From JAOUEA01 sp040882605 (GTDB lineage: Bacteria > Actinomycetota > UBA4738 > HRBIN12), in the NCBI GenBank assembly GCA_040882605.1, contig JBBEAY010000003.1:1-64000 (forward strand): 64,000 bases of DNA. The letters are read 5' to 3'. Under the pieces are notes generated by a model. The model made no database searches. It was given only the letters and a program-made list of their open reading frames with translations, and was not told the origin of the DNA. Each line of letters begins with the position of its first letter. The stretch's first letter is position 1. Below are positions 42,937-50,333 of this stretch, one piece after another. The translations under genes and the position numbers were made by a program.

Positions 42937-43884
42937 TCAGAGCAGCCCGGGGAATTCGGTCCGGTACTGCGCGGTGCGCCACGCGGCGAGGGCCAGCGCA
43001 GCCACGGTGAGCGCCGCGAACCCCGCGACGGCGATCGCCGCGCGCGTCGACCTCTGGCCCCACCCCTCGGCCACGAACCCCGCCGCCAGGCCTGCGAAGA
43101 AGCCGCCGAGGTGCGCCTTCCAGTCGATGAGCGGAAACGAGAACGACAAGATGAGGTTGAGCACAAGGAACGGCAGGATGCCCCGCAGCCGCGCGGCGGC
43201 GAGGGAGAGCTCGCGGTGGCGGTAGTTGTAGGAGACGAAAGCGCCCACGACGCCGAAGATTGCGCCCGACGCCCCGACGCCGACCTGCACGTGCTGTTCC
43301 GCGAAGGCATATGAGGCGGCGCTCGCGAACAGCCCTGTCGTGAGGAAGATGAACAGGAACCGCGCGCGGCCCAGCTCGCGCTCCACGACCGGCCCGAAGA
43401 TCCAGAGGGCGTAAGCGTTCATGAGCAGGTGCAAGATGCCGCCGTGCAGGAAGATCGCCGTTACCATGCGCCATTCTTGTCCGGCTGCGATGCCGACGAC
43501 CTCGCCGTTTTCCAACTGAGCGACCCCGATCGAAGCGCCGAGGTTCACCAGGTCGAGTATGCCGGGGCCGCCGAACAATGAGCCTGGGCCTCCGGCGACT
43601 ACCTCGAGCACGTAGCCGATACCCATGAGCACCAAGAACAGCGACGCCACCGACGTGGCCTTGGCGTTCGCGATCGCCACCCGACGGCCCGGTCCTTGGC
43701 GGTACTCGCGGCGGGCCTCGGCGACGCAGGTGGGGCAGTGATGTCCGACCGGTGCCGCGACCATGCAGTCGGGGCAGATCGCGCGGCCACATCGGGTGCA
43801 GTGCACGCCGGTGGACACATCGGGGTGACGGTAGCAATGGCTGGCCCCGGGAGGGGGCGGCGGGATCACCGGCTGTTGTTCCAT
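42937..43884 (-). CDS. Rhomboid protease with N-terminal zinc ribbon
   Basis: A 315-residue protein. Residues 17-53 form a B-box-like zinc site, CYRHPDVSTGVHCTRCGRAI and CPDCM-CPTC. Six to seven membrane helices follow with rhomboid motifs: the W-R loop QEWRMVTAIFLHGGILHLLM, the catalytic serine in VGVGASGAIFGVVGA (S206) and the catalytic histidine in DWKAHLGGFFAG (H258). It cuts membrane proteins within or beside their helices. The start at ATG 43884 lies 7 bases after TAGCAT, so the transcript is probably leaderless; an ATG at 43893 lies inside that box. Confidence 0.92.
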   Translation of the reverse strand: MEQQPVIPPPPPGASHCYRHPDVSTGVHCTRCGRAICPDCMVAAPVGHHCPTCVAEARREYRQGPGRRVAIANAKATSVASLFLVLMGIGYVLEVVAGGPGSLFGGPGILDLVNLGASIGVAQLENGEVVGIAAGQEWRMVTAIFLHGGILHLLMNAYALWIFGPVVERELGRARFLFIFLTTGLFASAASYAFAEQHVQVGVGASGAIFGVVGAFVSYNYRHRELSLAAARLRGILPFLVLNLILSFSFPLIDWKAHLGGFFAGLAAGFVAEGWGQRSTRAAIAVAGFAALTVAALALAAWRTAQYRTEFPGLL

Positions 43885-43891
43885 GGAGTCC

Positions 43892-43897
43892 ATGCTA
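43892..43897 (-). promoter_or_regulatory. -10 box (TAGCAT) of the rhomboid gene
   Basis: Reading leftward, TAGCAT ends 7 bases before the ATG at 43884 with no Shine-Dalgarno. It overlaps the alternative ATG at 43893, which argues against that start. Confidence 0.5.
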
Positions 43898-43931
43898 CGG
43901 GGGAACTGGGGGAAACTAGCGAAGCGCGGGG

Positions 43932-44921
43932 TCAGGAGCGCAGGGCGTCGAGCGAGGCCCGCACGTCGTCGAGATCGAACAGGGGCCCCCACCGCTCGAC
44001 GATCATGCCGTCGGCGTCGATCAAGAAAAGCCACGGTTCGGTCAGCCCGCCATCACGCAACAGCCAGTCGGCGGCCGCATCGTTGACGACGGCTTTCTCG
44101 GGCGTCTTCTTGCGCCAGATCTCGATGTGGATGAACTCGGCCACGTCGGCGTACTCGCGTGCGAGCTCCTCCTGCGCCTCGACGGTGGGGCCGCAGAAGT
44201 TGCTCACACAGTGGACGGGAGTGGCGAACTGCACCAGCGCCGGGCGGCCTTCGCGAAGCGCCTCGGCGATCGTGGTGTCGTGCAGCTCCGGATCGGGCAC
44301 CTTGGCCCCGTCGAACGCTCGAGAGTCGATCGCGGCCGGTGATCCCTTCGAGTCGATCGTGAGGTTCTTCGTCGCGAGAGCTTCGTCGCCTGGCGCCGGG
44401 ATGCGATGGTCCGGATAGACGTTGAACGCAGCTTCGAGGGACACGGGCTCGCCGCCATCGACCGTCGCCGTCACGGTCGCGTTCCAGATGCCCGCTTCTG
44501 GCAGTGTGACCTCGGGGGTGATGTAGACGCCGGCAACCTCGGAGGGGCTGGTGAGCGTGGGTCCGCTCGCGCCGCCTGTCCCGTCCGGTTGGTTGCCGGG
44601 TGCGGCTACGAAACGGGCCGTCATCGGAGGGCCCGGGGCAGGGGGTTGGCTTCCGTCGGCACCGAGGAAGTCGAAGGCCACGCCGATCTCACCGAACGAC
44701 AACACTTGGACCCCGGCCTCGGCGGTGCTCGAGAAGACGCCGATCTGCACGCTCTCGGGCGATCCCGCGGCGAGGTCCGAGCTTGCGACCTCGGCGGCGA
44801 AGGTCGATGCTGTGGGCGTCGTTGCCGTTGCCGCCGAGGAAGGCTCGGGGTCGCCGTCACCCGTGCATGCGGCAGCGAACATCGCGAAGACGAGTGCGGC
44901 GGATGAGAGGCGACGTGTCAT
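43932..44921 (-). CDS. Thioredoxin-fold lipoprotein with CX4C motif
   Basis: A 329-residue lipoprotein: signal AALVFAMFAAAC with a lipobox cysteine at about residue 19, a Thr/Ala/Ser linker, a beta-sandwich-like middle region (ITPEVTLPEAGIWNATVTAT), and a C-terminal thioredoxin fold. The redox site reads FATPVHCVSNFCGPTVE, that is CX4C rather than CXXC. The fold continues with EFIHIEIWRKKTPEKA and PWLFLIDADGMIVERWG. It should act on the outer face of the membrane, perhaps in copper or disulfide handling; the unusual spacing leaves the reaction open. The ATG at 44921 has GAGAGG upstream. Confidence 0.8.
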   Translation of the reverse strand: MTRRLSSAALVFAMFAAACTGDGDPEPSSAATATTPTASTFAAEVASSDLAAGSPESVQIGVFSSTAEAGVQVLSFGEIGVAFDFLGADGSQPPAPGPPMTARFVAAPGNQPDGTGGASGPTLTSPSEVAGVYITPEVTLPEAGIWNATVTATVDGGEPVSLEAAFNVYPDHRIPAPGDEALATKNLTIDSKGSPAAIDSRAFDGAKVPDPELHDTTIAEALREGRPALVQFATPVHCVSNFCGPTVEAQEELAREYADVAEFIHIEIWRKKTPEKAVVNDAAADWLLRDGGLTEPWLFLIDADGMIVERWGPLFDLDDVRASLDALRS

Positions 44922-44977
44922 GTCGCCATCCTCTCGTATGAGTGGCCGAACGACCGGCCGAGATCCGACGGCCGCGA

Positions 44978-45553
44978 TCACGACGCGGCTGAGCCCTCGT
45001 GTCGCAGGAGCCATCGCTTGCGGTCTTCGTGGCGCCCGTACCCCCCGATGCTGCCGCCGGCGTGCACGACCCGATGGCACGGCACGAACAGCTCGATCGG
45101 GCAGCCGGCGAGCGCGCTGCCCGCCGCACGGGCTGCACGAGGGCTGCCCGCCATGCCGGCCACGTCGCCGTAGGTCCACAGCTCTCCGTACGGGATCGTG
45201 GCGACGACCTCGAGCACCCGGCGCGCGAACGCTCCTGATACGAGGGTCAGGTCGGGGGGCACCGACAACCCCCGTCGGGTTCCCGCGAAGTAGCCCTCGG
45301 TCTCGCGCTGGGCCGCGCGCACGAAGGCCCCGGCGGCCTGGTCGCCGCTCGCACCGCGGCCGCCCGCACCGCGGTCGCCCGCACCGTCGCCCGCGCGCTT
45401 CACGAGGTCGAGCTCCGGGTCGCTTCCTTCATCACCGAAGAACGTCGCCACGACGCCGTCGGCGGAGCAGACGATCGTGAGATCGCCGAGCGGTGTCGCC
45501 ACGGCGCCGGATCGCAACCCGGGCGCCGCCGGGTCGCTCACACCGGCGGCCAT
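44978..45553 (-). CDS. ogt: Methylated-DNA-protein cysteine methyltransferase
   Basis: A 191-residue O6-alkylguanine DNA repair protein. The active-site motif is ELFVPCHRVVHAGGSIGGYG with the acceptor C159; the DNA-binding part is RRVLEVVATIPYGELWTYGD. It moves the alkyl group from DNA to its own cysteine and is then spent. A low-complexity Gly/Asp/Arg insert (about residues 54-72) comes from a 15-bp repeat. The start overlaps the upstream SCO1664-type gene; the GTG at 45541 with GTGA overlap is equally likely as the ATG at 45553. Confidence 0.92.
   Translation of the reverse strand: MAAGVSDPAAPGLRSGAVATPLGDLTIVCSADGVVATFFGDEGSDPELDLVKRAGDGAGDRGAGGRGASGDQAAGAFVRAAQRETEGYFAGTRRGLSVPPDLTLVSGAFARRVLEVVATIPYGELWTYGDVAGMAGSPRAARAAGSALAGCPIELFVPCHRVVHAGGSIGGYGRHEDRKRWLLRHEGSAAS
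45351..45392. repeat. Imperfect 15-bp tandem repeat inside the methyltransferase gene
   Basis: GCACCGCGGCCGCCC is followed by GCACCGCGGTCGCCC and the shortened GCACCGTCGCCC. It encodes the Gly-rich insert of the ogt protein on the minus strand and is likely the product of replication slippage. Confidence 0.8.
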
Positions 45554-46317
45554 GGGTACGGCCGGTCTCCTTCGGGCGCGGGATAAACGGGCCGCGCCAC
45601 GATCGCGTCGATCCGGCGGGCGAGGGCCTGGATCTCGGCTTTCGCGAGCAAACTTTCGAGATCCTGAGAGGGTGGCGATCCTGCATCGAGGCGCCCACCC
45701 AGCGCGGCGATGTCGTCGACGAGCCCGGGTGGGATGGGCTCGTCCACGTACTCCCAGATCACCGTGCGCAGTTTCGGTTCCTCGTGGAAGCAGACGCCGT
45801 GGTCGATCGCCCAGACGAGGCCGTCCTCACCGAGCAGGCAGTGGCCTCCCTTGCGATCAGCGTTGTTCACGACCAGGTCGAACGCGGCGATCGCTCGGAA
45901 CTCTTCGGCGAATCGGTCCTGCAGCGTGAAGTAGTGCTCGCGGGGCTCGAAGGGCACGAACAGTTGCACGGAGCCGGGACCTTCGGGGCCATCGCGCAAC
46001 AGCGTCGGGGGAACGTTCGGCCAGCCGAGCGCCCGGGCGACCACGAACGCGGCCACCTCTCGGCGTCCCAGGGAGCCCTCGGCGAAGTCCCACAGCGGGC
46101 TCTCGCCCCGGTGCGGCTTGTAGACGGCGAGCACCGGTTCGCCGCCGGGGCTCGTCCGCGCGAGGAACGTGTAGTTCGACGAGTTCGGAAGCAGGCCGAG
46201 CAGCTCGAGCGGACCCGCCCCGATCGCCGAGGTGGCATCCTCGCCGGGCAGACCGTCGCCGGCCGGTCCCGACTCGCCGGTCAATCCTTCTTCGAGTGGC
46301 CGTTCATCGCGGGACAC
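45538..46317 (-). CDS. SCO1664-family kinase-like protein
   Basis: A 259-residue protein of the SCO1664 type, distantly like phosphatidylinositol 3/4-kinases. Typical stretches are LLPNSSNYTFLARTSPGGEP, VLAVYKPHRGESPLWDFAEG, the catalytic-loop-like FDLVVNNADRKGGHCLL and the DFG-like VWAIDHGVCFHEEPKLRTVI. It is probably a small-molecule or protein kinase whose substrate is unknown. The GTG at 46317 has GGAGG upstream and overlaps the end of the DUF3090 gene by 37 bases. In actinobacteria it is nearly always found with the next two genes. Confidence 0.85.
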   Translation of the reverse strand: MSRDERPLEEGLTGESGPAGDGLPGEDATSAIGAGPLELLGLLPNSSNYTFLARTSPGGEPVLAVYKPHRGESPLWDFAEGSLGRREVAAFVVARALGWPNVPPTLLRDGPEGPGSVQLFVPFEPREHYFTLQDRFAEEFRAIAAFDLVVNNADRKGGHCLLGEDGLVWAIDHGVCFHEEPKLRTVIWEYVDEPIPPGLVDDIAALGGRLDAGSPPSQDLESLLAKAEIQALARRIDAIVARPVYPAPEGDRPYPWPPV

Positions 46318-46802
46318 GCGTGCCCCTCCGCATCCATCGGGTTCCCGCAGAACTGGCATGCCGGGCGACCCTGACCGACCACCGTCGCGCTGTGGCGTGA
46401 CAGGGCGAACATCTGCTCTCTGCTGGCAGCGAGCTGCACGACGTCGTGGTCACCGCCGAGCGCAAGGCCGGCGTCTTCGTCTTCCTCGCCGGGTGTGAGC
46501 TCCTCGATCTCGAGCACGAACAGCGCCCGGTCGTGGTCGTACCCGATCGAGAGCTTGCCGGCGCGCCATCTCGGATCGATCGGCTCTTCGAGCGAGAGCT
46601 CGCTCTCGCCCGGGCCGGCGCCGGTCTCGAGCTCGAGGTCGGCCAGCAGCTCCAGGATCGATGCCGCGAGTAGTTGCACCTGCTGCTTTTCGACGACGAC
46701 CGTCACGATCTCGCCCGCGGCCCGAGCCTGCAGGAAGAAGGTTCGCGATCCGGGCTCGCCGATGGTTCCGGCGGTGATGCGATCGACGGGGCCGAGGTCC
46801 AT
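46281..46802 (-). CDS. DUF3090-family protein
   Basis: A 173-residue protein with the DUF3090 pattern GEPGSRTFFLQARAAGEIVT, VVVEKQQVQLLAASILELLA and FRAGKLSIGYD-like WRAGKLSIGYDHDRALFVLE. It ends in a zinc-ribbon-like CQFCGNPMDAEGHACP. The function is unknown. The conserved gene order phosphomutase, DUF3090, SCO1664 suggests a shared process, possibly related to a phosphorylated cofactor or to protein modification. The ATG at 46802 lies 5 bases after the upstream stop, with AGGATAGG as ribosome-binding site. Confidence 0.88.
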   Translation of the reverse strand: MDLGPVDRITAGTIGEPGSRTFFLQARAAGEIVTVVVEKQQVQLLAASILELLADLELETGAGPGESELSLEEPIDPRWRAGKLSIGYDHDRALFVLEIEELTPGEEDEDAGLALGGDHDVVQLAASREQMFALSRHSATVVGQGRPACQFCGNPMDAEGHACPAMNGHSKKD

Positions 46803-46807
46803 TCGAC

Positions 46808-47515
46808 CTATCCTCGCAGGTTCGTTCCGGCGCGCCGGACCTCGGCCCCGGCCCGCCTGGGCGCTCGCGATGAGTCCTCCCACGCTGGGGCGCCGCCTCC
46901 CGGTGTGAAGCGCCCTAGGTCGCCCGTGTCGTTCACGAGATGCACGCGCGGGTTCCCTGCCCGATCGATCGTCACCACCGACACCGATGCCGTGTCGACC
47001 ACGACGCGCTGGAACCGGTCGAGCGGCGCGCCCGTGAGGTCGGCGAGCAAGACGCGCAGTATGTCGCCGTGGGTGGCTACCACGACCCTTCCACGCCGGT
47101 GACGCCGCGCGATCCGATGCACCTCGGCCAGTGCGCGGTCACGAGCTTCCGCGAAGCTCTCGCCGTCTCCGGGGAACCGGAACGTGGCGGGCCGCTGCTG
47201 CACGTCGCTCCACGCCTTCAGTCGGCGGAGGCGAGCGAGGGGCTTGCCCGTCCACGATCCGGCGTTCATCTCGATCAGCCCGTCGTGTTCGACGATCGTG
47301 AGCCGGCAGATCGCGGCGAGCGGCTCGACGGTCTGAACGCAACGCTCGAGAGGGCTCGAGTAGATCGCGGTCGGTCGCACGGGGGCGAGCCGCCTGGCGA
47401 GCTGCTCGGCCTGGGACCGCCCTCGTTCGTCCAGATCGATGCCCGGCGTCTGCCCGTACAGGGTGCGACCCGTGTGGGCGGTCAGCCCGTGTCGGATGAG
47501 GAACAAGGTCGTCAT
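46808..47515 (-). CDS. MSMEG_4193-type phosphomutase-like histidine phosphatase
   Basis: A 235-residue histidine phosphatase: TTLFLIRHGLTAHTGRTLYG with the RHG motif, IYSSPLERCVQTVEPLAA, the acid region IEMNAGSWTGKPLARLRRL and the second His in VVVATHGDILRVLLADLTG. It belongs to the actinobacterial subgroup that co-occurs with DUF3090 and SCO1664. The substrate is unknown. A TATGCT box ends 9 bases before the ATG at 47515, with no Shine-Dalgarno. It is the first gene of the leftward operon that probably reaches the ogt gene. Confidence 0.87.
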   Translation of the reverse strand: MTTLFLIRHGLTAHTGRTLYGQTPGIDLDERGRSQAEQLARRLAPVRPTAIYSSPLERCVQTVEPLAAICRLTIVEHDGLIEMNAGSWTGKPLARLRRLKAWSDVQQRPATFRFPGDGESFAEARDRALAEVHRIARRHRRGRVVVATHGDILRVLLADLTGAPLDRFQRVVVDTASVSVVTIDRAGNPRVHLVNDTGDLGRFTPGGGAPAWEDSSRAPRRAGAEVRRAGTNLRG

Positions 47516-47524
47516 GGCGGCCGC

Positions 47525-47530
47525 AGCATA
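47525..47530 (-). promoter_or_regulatory. -10 box (TATGCT) of the triad operon
   Basis: Reading leftward, TATGCT ends 9 bases before the ATG at 47515. No ribosome-binding site lies between, so the mRNA is probably leaderless or nearly so. Confidence 0.5.
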
Positions 47531-47661
47531 CGGCCGGGCGCACGGTCGCCGAACGTTCACTCCGTTGCGGTCGTGCGGCCGCGCCCAGGTCCCACGCCGG
47601 CCATCGGGGGCTGCATACCTTCGGACTCGACCGGTCGTCACGGCGCCCAGACCGTAGAGGA

Positions 47662-47686
47662 CGGGCAGCTGTTGATGCTCTGCCCG
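47662..47686. terminator. Possible terminator hairpin after the kinase gene
   Basis: CGGGCAG pairs with CTGCCCG across an 11-base loop. It lies in the 287-base noncoding gap between the sensor kinase gene and the phosphomutase gene, downstream of the kinase stop. I see nothing else in that gap. Confidence 0.4.
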
Positions 47687-47802
47687 CCCTCGCCCCGGGC
47701 CGGTCTAGGGGAATCGGTCGCGGCGATCGTGCCGACCTCCAGCGGACAGGGCCCGTCGCCGAGCGCGGCGGCCCTTCCGTATGTCAGGACAAGCCCAGAT
47801 GG

Positions 47803-48957
47803 TCAGGACGGGCCCAGCAAGTGCACCGTGAAGGTCGTTCCGGCGCCCAGCTCGCTCGTGACCGCCACCGATCCGCCGTGGTTCTCGGCCACATGTCGCA
47901 CGATCGACAGTCCGAGACCGGTGCCACCTGTCTCGCGCGAGCGCGCGCGATCGACCCTGTAGAAGCGTTCGAAGATGCGGGTGAGATCGCGTCTCGGGAT
48001 GCCGACACCAGTGTCGCGGACGACGAGCGAGATCTCACCGGCCTGCGCCTCGGCGACCCCGATCTCGACGGACCCTCCAGGCCTGGTGTACCGGATCGCG
48101 TTGTCGATCAGGTTGCGCACGAGCAACGAGAGATCCCGAGCCGAGCCGGTGACCGTCGCGGCCTGCGGCGCGTCGACCGAGAGTCTCACACCTGATTCGC
48201 GAGCCTGATCGTCGTATCGCTCGACCTCCTCGCGAACCAGAGCGTCAAGGCGTACCCGTTCACCGAGCTCGCTTCCCGTCTCGAGCCGAGACAGGTCGAG
48301 CAGATCTGCGACGATGCGCGACAGCCGGAACGCCTCACGCTCCAGCTGGGCGGCGAATCTGTGCACCGCGGCCGGGTCGGCATCGACCACCGAACGCAGT
48401 GTCTCGGCAACCGCCTGGATCGACGCGGCCGGCGTCTTCAGCTCATGCGACGCATTGGCGACGAAGTCCCGTCGGACCGCCTCGGTCCGACGGGCGTCGG
48501 TGACGTCGGTCACGACCAGAAGCACGGCGCCCTCTCCTGCCGGCGTCGCGGTGACCCGGAGCCACCGGTCAGGCGCGGTCCGCTCGACCTCGACGATCAC
48601 CGCCTCGGCCGACGCGGCGACGCGCCGCACAGCCTCGCGGAGATCGACTGGGTAGAGAAGGTCCACTGAGTCGGGTTTGGCTCCGAGGTGGCGCTCGAGC
48701 GCGGCGTTCGCGAACGCCGTGTCGTGCCTGGAGTCGAACAACAGCACACCTTCCTGCATGGATCGCAGGATGAGATCCTGCACCGCCCGATCTTCGCGGG
48801 TCGAGGCTTCGCGCCGCTCGAGCTCCTCGCGGGCAAGCGCGGCCTCGCTCTCGGCGTGTCGCGATCGTCGGCGGGCGGTGAGCGCAGCTCCCGTCGCGCC
48901 TGTCGCGCTCAGAACAGCGACGACCAGCGCCACGAGCACGATGGCGTCGGCGTTCAT
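47803..48957 (-). CDS. PhoR/SenX3-like sensor histidine kinase
   Basis: A 384-residue kinase with one N-terminal membrane helix (VLVALVVAVLSATGATGAAL), a coiled-coil linker, a PAS domain (LRSMQEGVLLFDSRHDTAFA), a HisKA box FVANASHELKTPAASIQAVA with H171, and an ATPase domain with N box NLIDNAIRYTRPGG, G1 DTGVGIP and G2 GGTGLGLSIV. The single helix and PAS layout is that of PhoR/SenX3, which sense phosphate through the Pst system and PhoU. It is divergent from pstS. A TACACT box lies 9 bases before the ATG at 48957, with no Shine-Dalgarno. Confidence 0.88.
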   Translation of the reverse strand: MNADAIVLVALVVAVLSATGATGAALTARRRSRHAESEAALAREELERREASTREDRAVQDLILRSMQEGVLLFDSRHDTAFANAALERHLGAKPDSVDLLYPVDLREAVRRVAASAEAVIVEVERTAPDRWLRVTATPAGEGAVLLVVTDVTDARRTEAVRRDFVANASHELKTPAASIQAVAETLRSVVDADPAAVHRFAAQLEREAFRLSRIVADLLDLSRLETGSELGERVRLDALVREEVERYDDQARESGVRLSVDAPQAATVTGSARDLSLLVRNLIDNAIRYTRPGGSVEIGVAEAQAGEISLVVRDTGVGIPRRDLTRIFERFYRVDRARSRETGGTGLGLSIVRHVAENHGGSVAVTSELGAGTTFTVHLLGPS

Positions 48958-48966
48958 GGCGGGGGA

Positions 48967-48972
48967 AGTGTA
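48967..48972 (-). promoter_or_regulatory. -10 box (TACACT) of the sensor kinase gene
   Basis: Reading leftward, TACACT ends 9 bases before the start codon of the kinase gene. A leaderless transcript is likely. Confidence 0.45.
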
Positions 48973-48999
48973 CGCAGCGCGTTCACATGCGGCGTGGGC

Positions 49000-49021
49000 G
49001 TTCCCCGGGCGTTCACCTTCC
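49000..49021 (+). promoter_or_regulatory. PHO-box-like direct repeat 1
   Basis: GTTCCCCGGGC is followed by GTTCACCTTCC, two 11-bp units that start alike, as in the PHO boxes bound by PhoP in Streptomyces. A single GTTCAC also occurs at 48981. It lies just upstream of the kinase promoter, so it may allow autoregulation. Confidence 0.45.
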
Positions 49022-49086
49022 CGTCGCAGGGTTGTCGCGTGCGGAGGTCGTTGCCTGTTCGGCCGGCGGTCATCTGCGACGTGGAC

Positions 49087-49108
49087 GTTCATCGACCGTT
49101 CATCTCCG
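49087..49108 (+). promoter_or_regulatory. PHO-box-like direct repeat 2
   Basis: GTTCATCGACC is followed by GTTCATCTCCG, two 11-bp units with an identical 7-base start. The end lies 27 bases before the -10 box of pstS, where an activating PhoB/PhoP-type regulator should bind. Confidence 0.6.
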
Positions 49109-49135
49109 GGCAACCGTGCGTCCACCCGCCCTGCC

Positions 49136-49141
49136 TAGCAT
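49136..49141 (+). promoter_or_regulatory. Candidate -10 box (TAGCAT) of pstS
   Basis: TAGCAT lies 34 bases before the pstS ATG, giving a leader of about 27 bases that contains the AGGAGGGG ribosome-binding site. There is no good -35, as expected for a regulator-dependent promoter. Confidence 0.55.
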
Positions 49142-49175
49142 CGCCCTCGATGTCACAATCCCTAAGGAGGGGTCG

Positions 49176-50231
49176 ATGAGGAAGTTCAGGAAGCACGCGG
49201 GCCTGGTTGCGGGTCTGCTCGCGCTGTCGCTCGTTGCGGCTGCATGCGGCGGCGACGACGAGCCGGGCGGCAACGGAGCCACGGACGGGGCCACGACCGA
49301 GCCAGATGGTGAACTGACCGGGTCGATCACGATCTCGGGCTCGTCCACCGTCGAGCCGATCTCGTCGATCGTCGCTGAGATCTTCAACGAGACGAACCCG
49401 AACGTAGCCTTCGACGTGAGCGGCCCCGGCACCGGCGACGGGTTCGAGCTCTTCTGCAATGGCGAGATCGACATCTCCGACGCGTCGAGGCCGATCGAGT
49501 CAGACGAGGTCAAGGCCTGCAAGAAGAACGGCATCGAATACACCGAGCTCGAAGTTGCGCTCGATGGCGTCACCGTGATGACGAACCCAGAGAACTCTGA
49601 CGTCGCTTGTCTCAATAGCGGCGATCTGTACGCGCTATTCGGCCCGGAGTCCGAGGGCATCGACACGTGGGCCGGCGCTGACTCGCTGGCCACGCAGGTC
49701 GGCGGCAACGGTGGGTTCCCCGACGTTCCGCTCGAGATCACCGCTCCGGGCGAAGAATCCGGAACCTATGATGCCTTCATCGAGCTCACTGGGCTCGAGG
49801 ACATCGCCCTGGAGCAAGGCGTCTCGGAGGATGTAGCGGCGGCCTTGCGCAAGGACTACCAGGCCTCGCCGAATGACAATGTCATCATCACCGCGATGGA
49901 AGGCTCGCCGAGCGCGCTCGGGTTCGTGGGATTCGCCTTCGCCGACCAGGCGGGAGACGCGGTCAAAGAGATCGAGGTGGACGGCGGTGACGGCTGCGTC
50001 GCACCGACGCCTGAGTCGATCTCCGACGGTTCCTACCCGCTGTCGCGCTCGCTCTACATCTACGTGAGCGCCGAGGCGGCTGCGCGGCCCGAGGTCGCGG
50101 CCTACATCGACTACTACGTGGGCGACGAGGCCATGGCGACGGGCGGTCTCGCCGAGGAGGTCGGCTACATCGCCCTTCCGTCCGATCGCATCGAGGCCAC
50201 TCGCTCCGCCTGGGAGTCGGCGGCAGCCTGA
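49176..50231 (+). CDS. pstS: Phosphate ABC transporter substrate-binding lipoprotein
   Basis: A 351-residue PstS. The signal ends in LALSLVAAAC, with a lipobox and the lipid-bearing Cys near residue 24. The phosphate-binding fold shows ITISGSSTVEPISSIVAEIF, VSGPGTGDGFELFCNGEIDI, SDASRPIESDEVKACKKNGI and APGEESGTYDAFIELTG. It captures phosphate outside and passes it to PstCA. AGGAGGGG lies just before the ATG at 49176. A scaffold gap follows the gene by about 30 bases, so the link to pstC is assembled rather than read through. Confidence 0.95.
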   Translation: MRKFRKHAGLVAGLLALSLVAAACGGDDEPGGNGATDGATTEPDGELTGSITISGSSTVEPISSIVAEIFNETNPNVAFDVSGPGTGDGFELFCNGEIDISDASRPIESDEVKACKKNGIEYTELEVALDGVTVMTNPENSDVACLNSGDLYALFGPESEGIDTWAGADSLATQVGGNGGFPDVPLEITAPGEESGTYDAFIELTGLEDIALEQGVSEDVAAALRKDYQASPNDNVIITAMEGSPSALGFVGFAFADQAGDAVKEIEVDGGDGCVAPTPESISDGSYPLSRSLYIYVSAEAAARPEVAAYIDYYVGDEAMATGGLAEEVGYIALPSDRIEATRSAWESAAA

Positions 50232-50260
50232 TCCGAGATCGCATCGAAGGGGGGGCGCGG

Positions 50261-50270
50261 NNNNNNNNNN
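50261..50270. other. Assembly gap (10 N)
   Basis: Ten N bases between pstS and pstC; true length unknown. The flanks are a G-run on the left and a near-perfect hairpin on the right, which probably stopped the assembler. Confidence 0.98.
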
Positions 50271-50290
50271 CGAACGGCAGTTGCCGTTCG
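50271..50290. terminator. Hairpin beside the scaffold gap
   Basis: CGAACGGCAG and TTGCCGTTCG form a 9-bp stem with almost no loop, directly after the gap. It may be the right half of a longer structure after pstS that limits read-through into pstC, so that PstS is made in excess. Confidence 0.45.
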
Positions 50291-50317
50291 GCCCTTCACC
50301 GGCTCGACACCGAAGGG

Positions 50318-50323
50318 TAAGGT
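50318..50323 (+). promoter_or_regulatory. -10-like box (TAAGGT) before pstC
   Basis: TAAGGT ends 10 bases before the pstC ATG with no Shine-Dalgarno. It may give pstCAB its own leaderless transcript. Confidence 0.35.
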
Positions 50324-50333
50324 AACCCGAACC

